Assembly: GCA_008828725.1 (NCBI GenBank)
Contig: MEHQ01000010.1
Span: 137,935 to 201,934 of the forward strand
Origin: Saccharina japonica
Lineage: Eukaryota > Sar > Phaeophyceae > Laminariales > Laminariaceae
Length of the DNA stretch: 64,000 nt
Reading direction: 5' to 3'
This document shows, piece after piece, positions 1 to 10,110 of this stretch. The position numbers were made by a program, and so were the translations under genes. The stretch's first letter is position 1, and every line of letters begins with the position of its first letter. Under the pieces are notes generated by a model. The model ran no database searches, was not told the DNA's origin, and saw only the letters and a list, made by a program, of their open reading frames with translations.

Positions 1-242
1 GGTGATACCGTAAAATGGCGTAATAAACTTCGGTGCACCGTTTAATGGCATTTTTCGAGTCAGAAACGTTCAGAAGATTCGATAGACCCCCGCTTAACTG
101 GGGATCTCTATCAAAATTGCTATTATTTTGCTATTATTTTGCAGTAGACTACTACATCTTGATTTCAAGCAATCAAAGCGTTCGCAATGTAAATTCCGTA
201 GTTTGTGGCCGTGCTTTCGTTTGATTAAAATGCCAGGTTTGA

Positions 243-412
243 CAAGGGCGCACCAAAAAAAAAAAAAAACGACACCACACTTCTAGAGGAAGGTTGAAAA
301 ACAAACCGGATCGCTGTTATCACAGGACGAAATGAGAGAATATCAATTTTTTCGTTTTGTGTTCCTCTTTCCACTTGGTTTTAGAGACCCCCCCTATCTG
401 TTTTTCGCTGGT

Positions 413-450
<38 letters not shown>

Positions 451-560
451 CAATAAAAAGAGTTGACTTATTGTTTCCTCCAGTATAGGGGGGGTAATGG
501 GGTGTCTGGGATTCAGATCCTGGGATTCAGATCCGCGCGCACCCTTGGGTCTGGTAAAAA
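243..560 (+). repeat. Dispersed repeat family H, copy 1
   Basis: This block matches 13599-13910 in the same orientation and, in part, 43624-43745 inverted. Shared landmarks in order are an A-run, ACGACACCAC, ACAAACCGGATCGCTGT, ATCACAGGACGAAATGAG, a 'cttggtttta' segment, a long G-run (about 40 G here, 411-449), GTTGACTTATTGTTT and a 'tctgggattcagatcc' end. The last motif is duplicated here. No coding capacity is seen and ORFs crossing it are chance. The G-run length is unreliable in most sequencing methods. The family is probably a non-autonomous mobile element, but no target-site duplication was found. Confidence 0.75.
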
Positions 561-633
561 AAACAAAAACTTTTTATGGGACGGACGGACACCTTTGAAC
601 TTTCCGTTATACAAGACCCTGGGGGAAACCGCC

Positions 634-660
634 GGTGGTGGTGGTGGTGGTGGTGGTGGT
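634..660. repeat. (GGT)9 microsatellite
   Basis: A perfect GGT trinucleotide run of nine units. It creates glycine, valine or tryptophan runs in forward ORFs and proline in reverse ones, and these are not evidence for genes. Confidence 0.9.
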
Positions 661-703
661 TTCGAAAATGTTTCGGACGACAGTTGACTCCTGTCCAACA
701 GCG

Positions 704-1084
704 TCACAACCATTTCGACGAAACGAAGTGCATGCGAAAAAAGCATCCGGGTGGTTTGGCGATAAAGGCTGGATTGGTCCAGTTTCCGGTCAGCACGGCG
801 TTGTGGTGGAGAGTGGTTTGGAAATGTACGAGTACGGAGTTGAAGTGCTCCCAAGTGGCGCCGAGGGGGTTTGGATCGCGCGCGAGCAAGCAAGCAGAGC
901 CGAACGGAGCAAAGCTCGTTGAAGCATCCTGGGCGATGGACTGTATGAACTCATGAATGCGTTGTCCACAAAAGTTGCGTTGTAACCCTACAGCAGTACC
1001 AAATATGATACGGGCTTCTCCATCATCGAAAAAGGCAGGCATCACTATCAATATGAAAGCCATGAAAGCGACAGCTCGCCACAC
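704..1084 (-). CDS. Possible small secreted protein (126 aa), unrecognised
   Basis: An uninterrupted minus-strand frame starting at an ATG. The first about 24 residues look like a signal peptide: a short basic N-terminus (M-W-R), a hydrophobic core (A-F-M-A-F-I-L-I-V-M-P-A-F-F) and a small-residue end (G-E-A, about 22-24). The mature part would have three cysteines (about 39, 65, 114), an N-W-T glycosylation motif (about 101-103) and a composition unlike the repeat ORFs nearby. An AT-rich stretch lies 40-75 bp upstream. I recognise no family. It could be one exon of a larger gene, or a chance frame, since 126 aa is not improbable in 64 kb. Secretion is inferred from the N-terminus only. Confidence 0.35.
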   Translation of the reverse strand: MWRAVAFMAFILIVMPAFFDDGEARIIFGTAVGLQRNFCGQRIHEFIQSIAQDASTSFAPFGSACLLARDPNPLGATWEHFNSVLVHFQTTLHHNAVLTGNWTNPAFIAKPPGCFFRMHFVSSKWL

Positions 1085-1123
1085 ATCAACACCCCGCCCG
1101 CCTGACCCATAATTCGAAAAAGG

Positions 1124-1133
1124 CTATTAATAG
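1124..1133. repeat. CTATTAATAG palindrome (example of dispersed word)
   Basis: A perfect 10-bp palindrome. Other exact copies start at 4232, 4641, 15716, 22818, 32476, 38194, 41874, 45960, 56818, 59540 and 62441. The shorter core TATTAATA occurs at more than a dozen further sites. Copies lie in unrelated flanking sequence, so they are not explained by a longer repeat. See findings. Confidence 0.85.
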
Positions 1134-1489
1134 ACTAATAGATTAATAGATGCGCATCACCAAAATAGGGGATGAACAAGGTATTCGTATTGGGAAATAG
1201 GAAATACAAGGTAGGTGATAGATTACTTGGGTGGACGACCAGGGAGTCAATGGTACAGCATCTCCACGCCGCCTCCCCTTCCCTCCGTACTGCACTTCTG
1301 CACGCCCGTTTCGCCGGCGCAAAGCAATACCTGCACCTGATCATGGCCTGGCAGGGCGGGATACTCGACTATATCGAAGCCACAACACACACATCGGTGT
1401 CGATCACACTTCATGGCTTTATTTTCCCCGCTGCCCGGAGGTCGGCCATACGTTTAGCACCAGTATGACAACTGCGGTTTTTTCTTTGG

Positions 1490-2060
1490 TGATATTAAGT
1501 AAAGACAGCCTGAACCCTGCAAAAGAACTCAAAAGACTTCAAATTGATACAGTACAAGAGGCACCCCAAGCACCCATGCAAGACGCCATTGGAAAGTATC
1601 ACGCTCAGCGAAATATAGACCCCGACAAGTGGTATGACGCCATGTGATAGCTGCTCATCTAGGCTATATACAAGCGCGATGTTCACACCAACCTCGGGCA
1701 TCTGCACGCGCAAAACAAAATTGCGGCTGACCGGTCTGAGATGTAACGCTTCACGTCAAGGTACGGCTTAGCTCCTACGACAAATCCAGCCCCCACACGG
1801 CTGGCTAAGAGCAAGCGAAAAGCGGTGGACATCATCACTACAAACACCACAGCGCGGGTCGGGGCAGGAAATGGCCGGAAAAGAAACCCACGCAACTTGA
1901 GACACACAGGTACACCTAATACAAAAGCTCCACGTCGTGGTGTCGTGGAAATCGTTATCATTTTCAGCGTTGACGCGATGGGAGGTCGATGACTTATCTA
2001 GAAGGCAGGTCAAACCGAATGACAAACGCCTTGGTGCGTTGAACACCTATTACAAGAGCT
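1490..2060 (+). pseudogene. Decayed protein-like segment, unrecognised
   Basis: A forward frame reads as protein-like sequence broken by stops. It runs from about 1490 (S-K-D-S-L-N-P-A-K-E-L-K-R-L) to a stop cluster at 1645-1662 just after D-P-D-K-W-Y-D-A-M. It resumes in the same frame (Y-K-R-D-V-H-T-N-L-G-H-L), passes one stop after R-S-E-M, and continues as a basic stretch. A shift of one frame near 1998 would carry it on to a tail ending N-T-Y-Y-K-S before a stop at about 2060. Continuity of frame across stops suggests an old coding region. I do not recognise the family, and chance cannot be excluded. Confidence 0.25.
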
Positions 2061-3964
2061 AGGCGGGCTGTCCACCTCAATCCTCTACCCCTCACCCCGA
2101 CGCCGAGCTGTCCAATAAAACAGCGAACGCGCTCGAAGCCAAAAGACGTGCCGGGTGGCTTGCAACGCTGCATAGTCTCCCCTTGTTAGATTGCCGTGCC
2201 GTTATTCGGCGATGTCATTGGCGATGTCACGGAGGGAGGACCAGCACCCTAACGTTTTTGAAGTAGTACTTGCAGTTGATCTTGATTATTTGGATGGGGA
2301 AGACGTCCGCCTGCATGTGCTGCATGCAGTCTGCCTCGATCAAAACATTCCTGCGGCACAAGGAAAGCACGCACGCAGTACAACATTAAGGAAGGCGTCG
2401 GAATGCAAGCGCTGCATCAACGCACGAACGTATTTTCCGCTGCCGACAGTCGGCCCCCGTACGGTACCACAACATCTCTGTAGCACAAGGAAAGCACGTA
2501 CAGTAGTGGGACATGACGAAGGTCGTTACAATATCGCCAAGCGGAGAACATGCTAAGCTACGGCAGTAGGCCGTGTTATCTGTCCTCTCTGTCCTCTGTC
2601 CCGGCATCCTGAAGGGGATATTCTGAAAAAATTTAGTGGTTGCAGGAAGGGGCGGTGCGGTTGCAACTACTGTAGTTTGTTTTCGCTTCACAAATTGCCG
2701 ACACGACCCGGAATATGTTGCCAAGCCGAAAATTGTTTGATGTACAGCCCCAGCTGGGCAGGTTCTCGTCACGGGTGGGCAGACCGTCCCTCCCTCCCCA
2801 ACCCTAACGTCCGTAACACAACGAAGAGAACCACGCCAGCATACTTACCTGCATACTATATCACACAGTAGGAATACGTGTCAAGCTGAAATGACAAGGT
2901 ATTGCCCCTCAAATACGAATGAAATCGGAGTATTGCAGCATGCCACACAACGCCCAGCTGACAAACATCAACGAGAGTAGACGAAAGTGAAGGCATGCGG
3001 GGTCGCGTGCGCGCCGCCGCCACCCTCTTTATTTTCGTGGCGCAGGCTAGGCAGCAATGTATCACTCTCAGGGTATCTTGGGTGGGCGGAGGGAGCCCAA
3101 AAACGACGCGCGCGGAAGAGCGACGGCGATGCAGCTATCGAAGTCTTGAGCGTATCTTCCGTATTTTGGGTCCATCGCTCGGTTTTTGTGGGGTTTGGCT
3201 GATTGAGCTGGTGGAAAACTCGTGCTTGCGACCGCCATGATTGTTTTGGAGGCGCCACCGCCGGGGAACGCTGTGCTATGGTTTGTAGGCGTGAGCGCGG
3301 CTGTTACCCCCGTCGCCTCTCGTCAAGGTTCACGATTTATTGCCTCGGTCGTGGACGTCGACACAGCCCAAACAGCCGACGGACTGCCTCAGGGACGCTG
3401 GCCCAGTGCGAACATGCCATGTCAAATGGGACCAACTCCTCCACTTCAAATCGATTCGATTCAATCGAATTGGAAAATAAGTATTTAGGGACTTATATTC
3501 CTGTCCGATGGAATCGCTTTTCTCTCACCCCAAAATGAAAACGCCTCCTTGTTGATTTGTTGTTTGGCCAATCAGAAGCAAACTCACTTTGATTCGAAAA
3601 AAATGAATCAGTTCGATTCGAACACAATCTTCGTCAAAAAGCTTCATAACACTCCCGAGAAAAAGCATACCTGGTATTTGTTGCGAGTGTATTTCGTTGA
3701 ATCTGGATTGAACGATGTACTCTACATCAATAGATCTTGATGTAAATTATTCACCGCAATGTGACGCTGATAAAAAGAGAGTACATCACTTTGTGGTGGA
3801 GACCGAAGTTCATGAACCGACGTATCAGGCTTTAACATGCACGCGTTGCCTACCAAAAGCACCAAGGGGAGTCCAAATGAAGCCACAAAACATAGTATAT
3901 GAACAAGATCGTACAATATACCTGGTACAAATTAAGTGGTATCAGTTATCACCCGATTGCGCTC
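2061..3964. other. No supported gene; unassigned
   Basis: I see no confident gene. Short overlapping ORFs occur on both strands in the GC-richer part, 2990-3490, without a recognisable domain or consistent frame. Near 3447-3475 and 3590-3620 the sequence is rich in the palindromic words ATCGAT, TTCGAA and GATTCGA. TACCTGGTA words lie near 3669 and 3919. Confidence 0.5.
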
Positions 3965-4060
3965 CCGGGATCGCAGCGTGGACGGCTACAGTGTTATGAA
4001 TCGAACCCGCTTCTAAGAGTGGCGCCTCGTGCGTTGGGCTTATGCAAGTGCTAAGATGAA
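3965..4060 (-). repeat. tRNA-like (SINE head) sequence
   Basis: On the minus strand the sequence contains GCGGGTTCGATTC (4010 to 3998), a pol III B box / T-arm-like motif. About 30-40 nt upstream is TAAGCCCAACGCACGAGGC (4042-4024), which resembles an A box and D-arm. Spacing is close to that of a tRNA, but no clean acceptor stem is visible. A tRNA-derived SINE head or decayed tRNA is more likely than a working tRNA gene. Confidence 0.4.
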
Positions 4061-4712
4061 GGCGGGAGGCAAGGCTACACCATGCGGTCAACTCGCCCTC
4101 GGCGGGGAAAAATAGTAAAATACATGCATGAATATAAGTGTGCATGAGCAACGGCCAACGATGTCAATTATAATCGGGTTATCTCGTTGCGAATGTTTCA
4201 GCTCAGGGCGCAATCTAAAAAAACAATTGCACTATTAATAGTGGCGTAGTCTCGTACGAGTCTGCAATTGCCAACTTAATACATGGGCCTACTGTTGGTA
4301 CGGTGGTCGAAAGCAATGCCTATGCGAAGTCATCTACCAACGGCCTACTGTTCAACCTTTCCCGGATGCTGTTTCATTACGTTGAAACATAAAGTCGCTC
4401 TTCGGGACAAGGTGCAGAGAGGTGACATACAATACTAGGTCGAACCGAGGAAACAAACTACTAAGCTGTAGGTAAAATAACAAAGTTGTGGCTTTCTCCA
4501 ATGTGCCATCGTCGAAACAGAAACTTGTGCTTCGAACACTAGGCTATCATCTCCCATTTCAATGTCGGCAATGCTGCCACTCTCCCCAGGAGAAGTTAAT
4601 AAGGTCAAGATTCTAAGCCGCCAACATAGGCCGACGCCAACTATTAATAGAGCGAATATGGTTCAGGTCGAGTAGGAAGAACAGGGAAGGGGGTGTATAC
4701 GATATCTAAGCA
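4061..4712. other. No gene seen
   Basis: Unassigned sequence with two exact CTATTAATAG palindromes (4232 and 4641). No coding frame with protein-like composition was found. Confidence 0.5.
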
Positions 4713-4714
4713 TA

Positions 4715-5719
4715 CCGTATAACACGGAAGAAAGCACACCCCGGTGATAACATTTTGGCATTTAAAAATATTATCACCCGGTGTGCTGTTGTGGAGGGGT
4801 GTGCTATCTAACGCATCCCCGGTCATAAAACATGAATGCACGAGAGCCCTGCAGCTAGGGGGGGTGATAACGAAAGGGTGTGACAACGACGGGGTGTGCT
4901 AGCGGCATTATTGGTTGATAAGAAGAGTTAACAGACCCCGACCAGATTCAGGGAGTGTGGAAATGAGATGGTGTGAGAACGGTATATCAATGATTGCTAT
5001 GGAGTGAGTGTGAACAGACCCCGGCCAGAATGCAGGAGGTATGGTAGCAAGGGGTGTGCCAGCGCATGACAAGCTTGGTCTAAAACCAGTTTGTTTTTTC
5101 TATTCTCACGTAATACCGGTGATGGTAAGGCAAACACTTGAAACGCGGGGATAACAGCAAACATCCCCGCCTTGCTAGATACCGCAAAACGGTTACCGGT
5201 ACCGGTACCATACAGGTACTCATTGATGAAACCCCGAGGGTCGCACCGCAAGTGCTGCAGGTGCTTCGCCGGTACCGGTACCGGTACCAGTAGCCGGGGC
5301 TTGGCACACGACGGGCGTAGGAAACGTGATAACGTTAGTGCCAGTACCGGTAAGCGCGCTGATCCCAGAGAAAAACGACATGGTCGTCGCCCGAGGCGCG
5401 GCAGCAGCAGCTACAGGTGGGGTCGAAGCCGCAGACTCGTTCAGCCCATAGTGAGGGGGCGCAGCAGTTGCCTCCATGCTGGTGTCCATACCGGTGCGGG
5501 TTGATTGTGAATTGTGAATGATGTCCACCCACCAGGTGGTGTGATAATTGTGGAGTTTGACACTGTTTTCAGGCGTACACACGTAGGGGGTGTGTCATCT
5601 AGCGTACCCCCGGTGATAAAGTGACGGTAAAAAAACAAAGTACAAAATATATCACCCGGTGTGCTTATGTGGTGGGGTGTGTTATCTAAGGGGGGTGTGC
5701 TTTCTTCTGTGTTATACGG
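4715..5719. mobile_element. TIR DNA element, family D copy 1 (about 1.0 kb, TA-flanked)
   Basis: The ends are inverted: CCGTATAACACGGAAGAAAG at the left and its reverse complement at the right, preceded and followed by TA. Behind the tips both ends carry many copies of GGTGTGCTA-like and GGTGATAAC-like motifs. A related copy at 21697-25286 has the same tips, the same subterminal motifs, the same 'agaccccggccaga' interior and again TA flanks. This identifies a non-autonomous DNA transposon family, with TA as the likely target duplication. TA is used by Tc1/mariner-type elements among others. No transposase is encoded, so the superfamily is inferred weakly. The interior contains a run of GGTACC/ACCGGT words. 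Confidence 0.8.
5190..5352. repeat. GGTACCGGTACC palindrome cluster
   Basis: Several overlapping GGTACC and ACCGGT units (near 5192-5205, 5272-5290 and 5341-5352) lie inside the family D element. The cluster is absent from the other family D copy in what I can align, so it looks like a local amplification of a palindromic word. Confidence 0.6.
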
Positions 5720-5721
5720 TA

Positions 5722-5830
5722 GCCGTTGTCGTATGACCATAGACCCTCGCATCCCTACAATGCCAGGGCGGAACATGTCGGGTTTTCACCGACCAGGCAG
5801 GCATTGCCAGCACCAAGGGCACACCGCCTT
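5722..5830 (+). repeat. Fragment of repeat R1
   Basis: About 95-110 bp matching the repeat at 11700-11810: 'cgtatgaccatagaccctcg' followed by 'cctacaatgcc' and 'ttttcaccgaccaggcag'. It begins immediately after the right end of the family D element, so the junction is either an insertion boundary or a rearrangement. Confidence 0.75.
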
Positions 5831-7363
5831 CCACGTCTGGAGGCGCCTTCCGTAAGCAACGACTACGCTTGGCACTGGGTAAACGTTAGGGCACGCAAAA
5901 GGCCAGCACCAGAGACTATAAATGTGCAACGCGAACGTACGCGATATAAAATGTTCGTTATACATACCTCGGTTAGGGTTGCACCTGCACATTTGCTCAA
6001 ACTCAGTTTTAGAGGTCCTATACTATAACCGAGTGACAAACCTCATAAACTGTAGGGTGTGTCCGTCAGTCAGGCGTAGCATGGCTCCATGGCATGTACC
6101 CTTTGCGGAACGCATCCGCTAGCGGCTTCTTTTTGCTTTGGCGGCACAGAGGAGGGCGCTATCGCTCTTGGGATCTCTTGGGTCGGCTGAAGCAGCGCTA
6201 AAATCCCCACACGTCGAATAGCATCGACGATAGCTATCTAACTCAAGAGAGAAACCGTGATTTGGTTAATGCTGGCGTGTAGAGTGCGTGCAGTGTAACG
6301 TCTGGTGTAGGGTGCGGCTAGTATGTTGTGTCGGGGGTGCAGCGGGACGGTAAACTGGTTTGGTACGACATTGATTTTTATTTAGGCGCCGCCGATTTGA
6401 TACGCTGTGGTACAGTTACGACATTTGAAACTCGTACTCGCGCTGCTTATGTCGACCATTTTTATGGATCGCCTCCAAAGCCGTCATCCACAAGGCCCAA
6501 ATCGACATCGACTGATTCGGATACAGAGGCCATGCCATGAGATGGATAAACTCTTCAAATTGAATCTGGTATTCGCCAAACAATAGCCCACCAGGCAACT
6601 TGTTTTACTGTCTGCTGAAAAAATGGTTTTTTGTCTACAATATCAATGCAGGGTGAGTCGCCGTTCCACTAGTCAGAGATGAAGTAGATGTTACATTTGC
6701 TACTTACGAAAAAAATCGCAAGAACATAGCCAAAAAATATCTTCCAAACAACAAAATATGTACGTATCGTGTGGTGTCGCAAAAACGAGACTGCAGCTAG
6801 CGCTCTCCATCCTCCATCAATACGGGGGCGCGAGCTCGAGAACGGTCACGAAATGTGCCTCAACGACAAACGCCACTTGACGCACAGTCAACCACGCCGA
6901 GATCCTCGTGTAGTGTGCGTGATTGGGGCGCATGTGAGCAACGAACAGCAACCAGGCACTCCGAGTTGATGGTATGTCAGCAACGATATGCAACGTTTAT
7001 CACGCACCATTGGTGAAATATCAAGCTATTAGTAGTTAAAGGGAAAACTCGAAATTGATACAAGGAGCCCAGAAACGAAAGCAGCGAAGCATCAGCCCAA
7101 CGCATGGAAGATGCAACACACGAAAAAACGAGCACGATTGTATAACACAGCGATCGATTTTGTGCATCGTCGATTCATCAAATCGTACATGAAACGGCGC
7201 CCAAAAAAGCATTAATGACCAACACGACGCTGTGTTTCATGTTCGGTCGTTTTGGAGTGAGGGAGGGGTACAAGGAAACCATCCCCTCCACAAAGATGCC
7301 ATACTATATCCTACCAGGTATATGAACTGTTTCCCACACTAACTTCTAAATAAAAACACTCAG
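5831..7363. other. No supported gene; one weak ORF
   Basis: Mostly unassigned. A forward frame at 6328-6540 has somewhat protein-like composition (W-Y-D-I-D-F-Y-L-G-A-A-D-L) and a Ser/Thr/Pro-rich tail, but it starts at GTG after a stop, is only 70 codons long, and has no recognisable domain. The stretch 7239-7317 could encode an upstream exon (M-F-G-R-F-G-V-R-E-G-Y) ending at CAG|GTA, but its phase does not fit the best frame of the next candidate exon. Confidence 0.4.
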
Positions 7364-7694
7364 GGGGTTTTGTGGACGAAAATGCGGCGAGATTGTCGTC
7401 CTCATTCCCGCAGACGCGCACACTGCGGCCTACGCGAACACACGCAGACGGGCTGTGAGCTCTACCGAGGGAGCCGCAGAACATAGAGCAGCACATTTCA
7501 GTCTGCAGGCTTGGCTTAATCGCCACTACTGCTACTGCGAGAAGAGGCAAGACCGTGGTGAAGATATCGTGTGGACTTGCCAGTGTGGAAAATATTTCGG
7601 CGACGCCTCGCCTATCAGCTTCCACGTGGCTTGCGAGCAACAGCAATCGATTGCCCACACCCAAGAGGTTGCCCACACCCCGGAGGAGCGCTAA
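7364..7694 (+). CDS. Candidate terminal exon, Cys/His-rich protein, unrecognised
   Basis: An open frame begins right after an acceptor-like site: CTAAC at 7339, then 'aaaacactcag' ending at 7363. It runs to a TAA at 7694. The about 110 residues include F-C-G-R-K-C-G near the start, Y-C-Y-C in the middle and C-Q-C-G-K-Y-F followed 13 residues later by H-V-A-C. The pattern C-x-C...H-x3-C suggests a metal-binding module, which is inference only. No initiator or upstream exon in matching phase was found. Composition is more protein-like than surrounding ORFs. It may be an exon of a real gene or an old one. Confidence 0.3.
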
Positions 7695-8505
7695 GCCTTA
7701 CTTTACTGCTGTTGTCGTATATATCATGCATCGTCACACATCACGAAGAACAGGTCATTGGGAAGACGGCTTTCAACCACAAGCGTTCAAGCAAGGTCGA
7801 GACTTACTTGATATCTTGACTTCGGTACCGCTATACCACGTATAGCGGTGTGTACTGGATGCACTATGATACGAGTCAATAGGCATATGATTATGTATAC
7901 TCCACTCCTCCGGTATAGCCAGTATCTAGCACAGTATAGACACCAGGTGCTACTGACGCGTACCAGGTACACTGGAACAGCAGTGTTTAACGGCCAGCAC
8001 CACTTTCTGGCGTACGAATACGAACAGCGGCATACCCAGGCATACCCGGTATAGCCTACAATACCCTACAGCAAAGGACGATCGAAGTTTTCTCACTGCT
8101 GGTTGGTTCTGTTGCACAGAAAGGCCGACCAGCGGTCGATCTTGCAGCACGGCACGGCTCTTATGCACGCGTTATAAATCTGAACCTATTGGATATGTTG
8201 GCGAAAGCAGCTAGCACCAGGAAGGAGAGCTGCGACCTGAGCTTCTTCATCTGGTGGCATACATCGCAACGGAAGACAACCGCACACACTACCAATGTTC
8301 CTAATAACATTCAAGCATCACAGTCGACGTGTAGATTGATTGAAAATGTGTACGTACGTACGCCGCCAGCTGTATTAAGCGACGCACAAGTACTTGGGCA
8401 AGGTAACGTTCAACGCGGGTCCAAAAACACGATTTTCCAGAGAAGAAAAAAAAACAAAGGCCATTTTTGCTTTTTCGTCCCGTTTGGGGGTGGTGGGGGG
8501 GGGGG
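7695..8505. other. No gene seen
   Basis: Unassigned sequence containing TACCAGGTA words (around 7960), several 'tataccacgtatagcggt'-like short palindromes, and a G-run at its right edge next to the TIR element that follows. Confidence 0.5.
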
Positions 8506-8741
8506 TAGGCCCTAGCAGTTAAGTCATGCCTTAAAGAATGCCTTAGAGCCCTTTCTCAGGAGAGGCCTGCCTTAGACGCTGTTTCGTGCCTTACGCGCCT
8601 TACTCCCGTAAGGCAGCGTACCTGCGCTCGAAACGGGGCAATAAGGCACGTTTTGTGCACCAAAATAACGCCGTAAGATACGAACACCCTGAAAACGGGG
8701 TTTGGGGTCACACACATAGCATACTTTCTCTGCTCAAAGCC

Positions 8742-9430
8742 ACCTGTGTTGCAGTGCCCACCAAAAAAACATTTATAAAATCTCTTGACAAAGAGATACT
8801 GGAACCACGTCTACCCCAGTTGTTTTTCCTGTAGGACTTTTCGTAATTCTGCCCTAGTTCCGAACTTTCCCATTAATACAAAACTTGGCAAGGCAGATAT
8901 AAGCTCTTTGGTACACTCCCGTCAGTGTGCCAAAGCGGCAGCAGATTCCGTGGCCTCCTTCGATGCGGACCTCGTCGTTGAAGTTTGAAAATGTGGTTCC
9001 AGTCGCTTGAATATGCGGCTTCCCGTACTGTATTCAAGTACTTTTTTTCCTGCTGTAAAACGAGCACGAGGTACTTTTCGAAAAAAAAATCTGCTGTAGA
9101 ACAAGCACGAGCTCGTTCTACGGCAGGGAAAAAAAATACTTGGCTACAGTACTGGAATCCAAAAATTCAAGCGCCTGGAACCACATTTTCAATTTTCAGC
9201 GACGAGGTCCGCATCGAAGGAGGGCGCGGAAACTGCTGTCGCTTTGGCACACAAACGAGAATGCACCAAGGAGCTCATATCTGCCTTGCCAAATATTGGA
9301 TTAATGGGAAAGTTCGGAGCTAGAGCAGAACTACAGAATGTCCTACAGGAAAAAAAAACTGGGCAGGTGTGGTTCCAGTGTCTCTGTGTCAAGAGTTTTT
9401 TCTTGGTTTAGTGGGCACTGCAACACAGGT
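8742..9430. repeat. 690-bp near-perfect foldback (hairpin)
   Basis: The sequence from ACCTGTGTTGCAGTGCCCA at 8742 is matched by its reverse complement ending at 9430. The match continues inward with a few substitutions through 'cgatgcggacctcgtcg', 'ggttccag' and 'acgagcacgag' almost to the centre near 9086. Arms are about 340 bp with little or no loop. ORFs on the two strands mirror each other and are shadows. It is nested inside the TIR element and may be an older foldback or MITE insertion. Confidence 0.85.
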
Positions 9431-9450
9431 GAAGCTCCACAGGTCAGCGC

Positions 9451-9731
9451 TCAGCGCTTAGCCATCTGCAGAGACTGAGGTTGGTTGGGGACACCACGAT
9501 ACCGTTCAGCGCTGGGTACCATGTCCACACAAGACGATGGCTCAGCCAGTGTGGCGCCGCCACCACGTGAGGTAGTAGACGGCTGTGCTGGCCCAGCTGC
9601 TGCTGGAACGGAGAGACCCTCTTCCTCTGCTGGTAGCTCTCGTTGCAGCGACTCCTCCTCCGGCAGCGGTTCATCCCACGGGTTGGTGCCTGCATCCGCG
9701 TCGCCTGCAGCATCTCCTGCAGCGTCGCTTG
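9451..9731 (-). CDS. Probable terminal coding exon of a gene inside the TIR element
   Basis: On the minus strand an acceptor-like site (pyrimidine-rich 'cctcttctatcag' ending at 9732) leads into a frame with alternating Ala/Gly/Asp. It continues through an acidic stretch (N-P-W-D-E-P-L-P-E-E-E-S-L-Q) and a Pro/Ala/Ser-rich linker, and ends Q-S-L-Q-M-A-K-R at a TGA (9453-9451). The Asp/Glu-rich content and coherent ending look like real protein. The two other frames here give Ser-rich or Arg-rich low-complexity peptides. The matching upstream exon and its phase are not settled. The family is not recognised. An accessory DNA-binding protein of the transposon is possible, but that is only a guess from location. 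Confidence 0.4.
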
Positions 9732-9979
9732 CTGATAGAAGAGGGACGTTAAGAAGTTGGACAGTCGAGAAGAGCAGCCCTCAGGCTCTCGACGTTTTTT
9801 GTCGGGCCAACCTGCCGAAGCCGAGCCAGCAGGCAAGGTCACCAGTACTCGTAGACACAAGCAGCAGCCCGAACCCACCCAAGAGCCAAGTTGGAGGAAG
9901 CAGCAAGCGCTTCGCGGGGAGCTCGCGGCAACAACAACGCCAAACCCTTTCCGGTGACAGACCGTGTTCGTCAGTTTAC

Positions 9980-10110
9980 GTGTTTGGCGCGCAGCAGACG
10001 ACTGTCTTGAACGATCTGTTCGAGCTGACGGTCATGTTGCGCCACAACCGCGGAATTCGGCGCTTCGCCAGAAAGGATGCTGCCGAACCCGAACTCATCG
10101 CGTAGTAGGT
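9980..10110 (-). CDS. Candidate upstream exon (helical, Gln-rich)
   Basis: The frame contains D-E-F-G-F-G-S-I-L-S-G-E-A-P-N then a helical stretch, A-Q-H-D-R-Q-L-E-Q-I-V-Q-D-S-R-L-L-R-A-K-H. It ends at a possible donor (CAC|GTAAAC at 9979). An intron of about 250 bp would join it to the exon at 9731, but phase 0 at this donor does not match the best frame of that exon. Either the donor or the downstream frame is different from what I propose. The 5' boundary is unknown. Confidence 0.25.

Noticed and set aside
463..956. Overlapping ORFs on both strands around the GGT run
   Set aside because: They cross the microsatellite and family H repeat, share the low-complexity block, and have no domain.
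3965..4060. A functional tRNA gene
   Set aside because: A and B boxes are recognisable, but no complete acceptor or anticodon stem could be folded by eye, so it is kept as a tRNA-like repeat.
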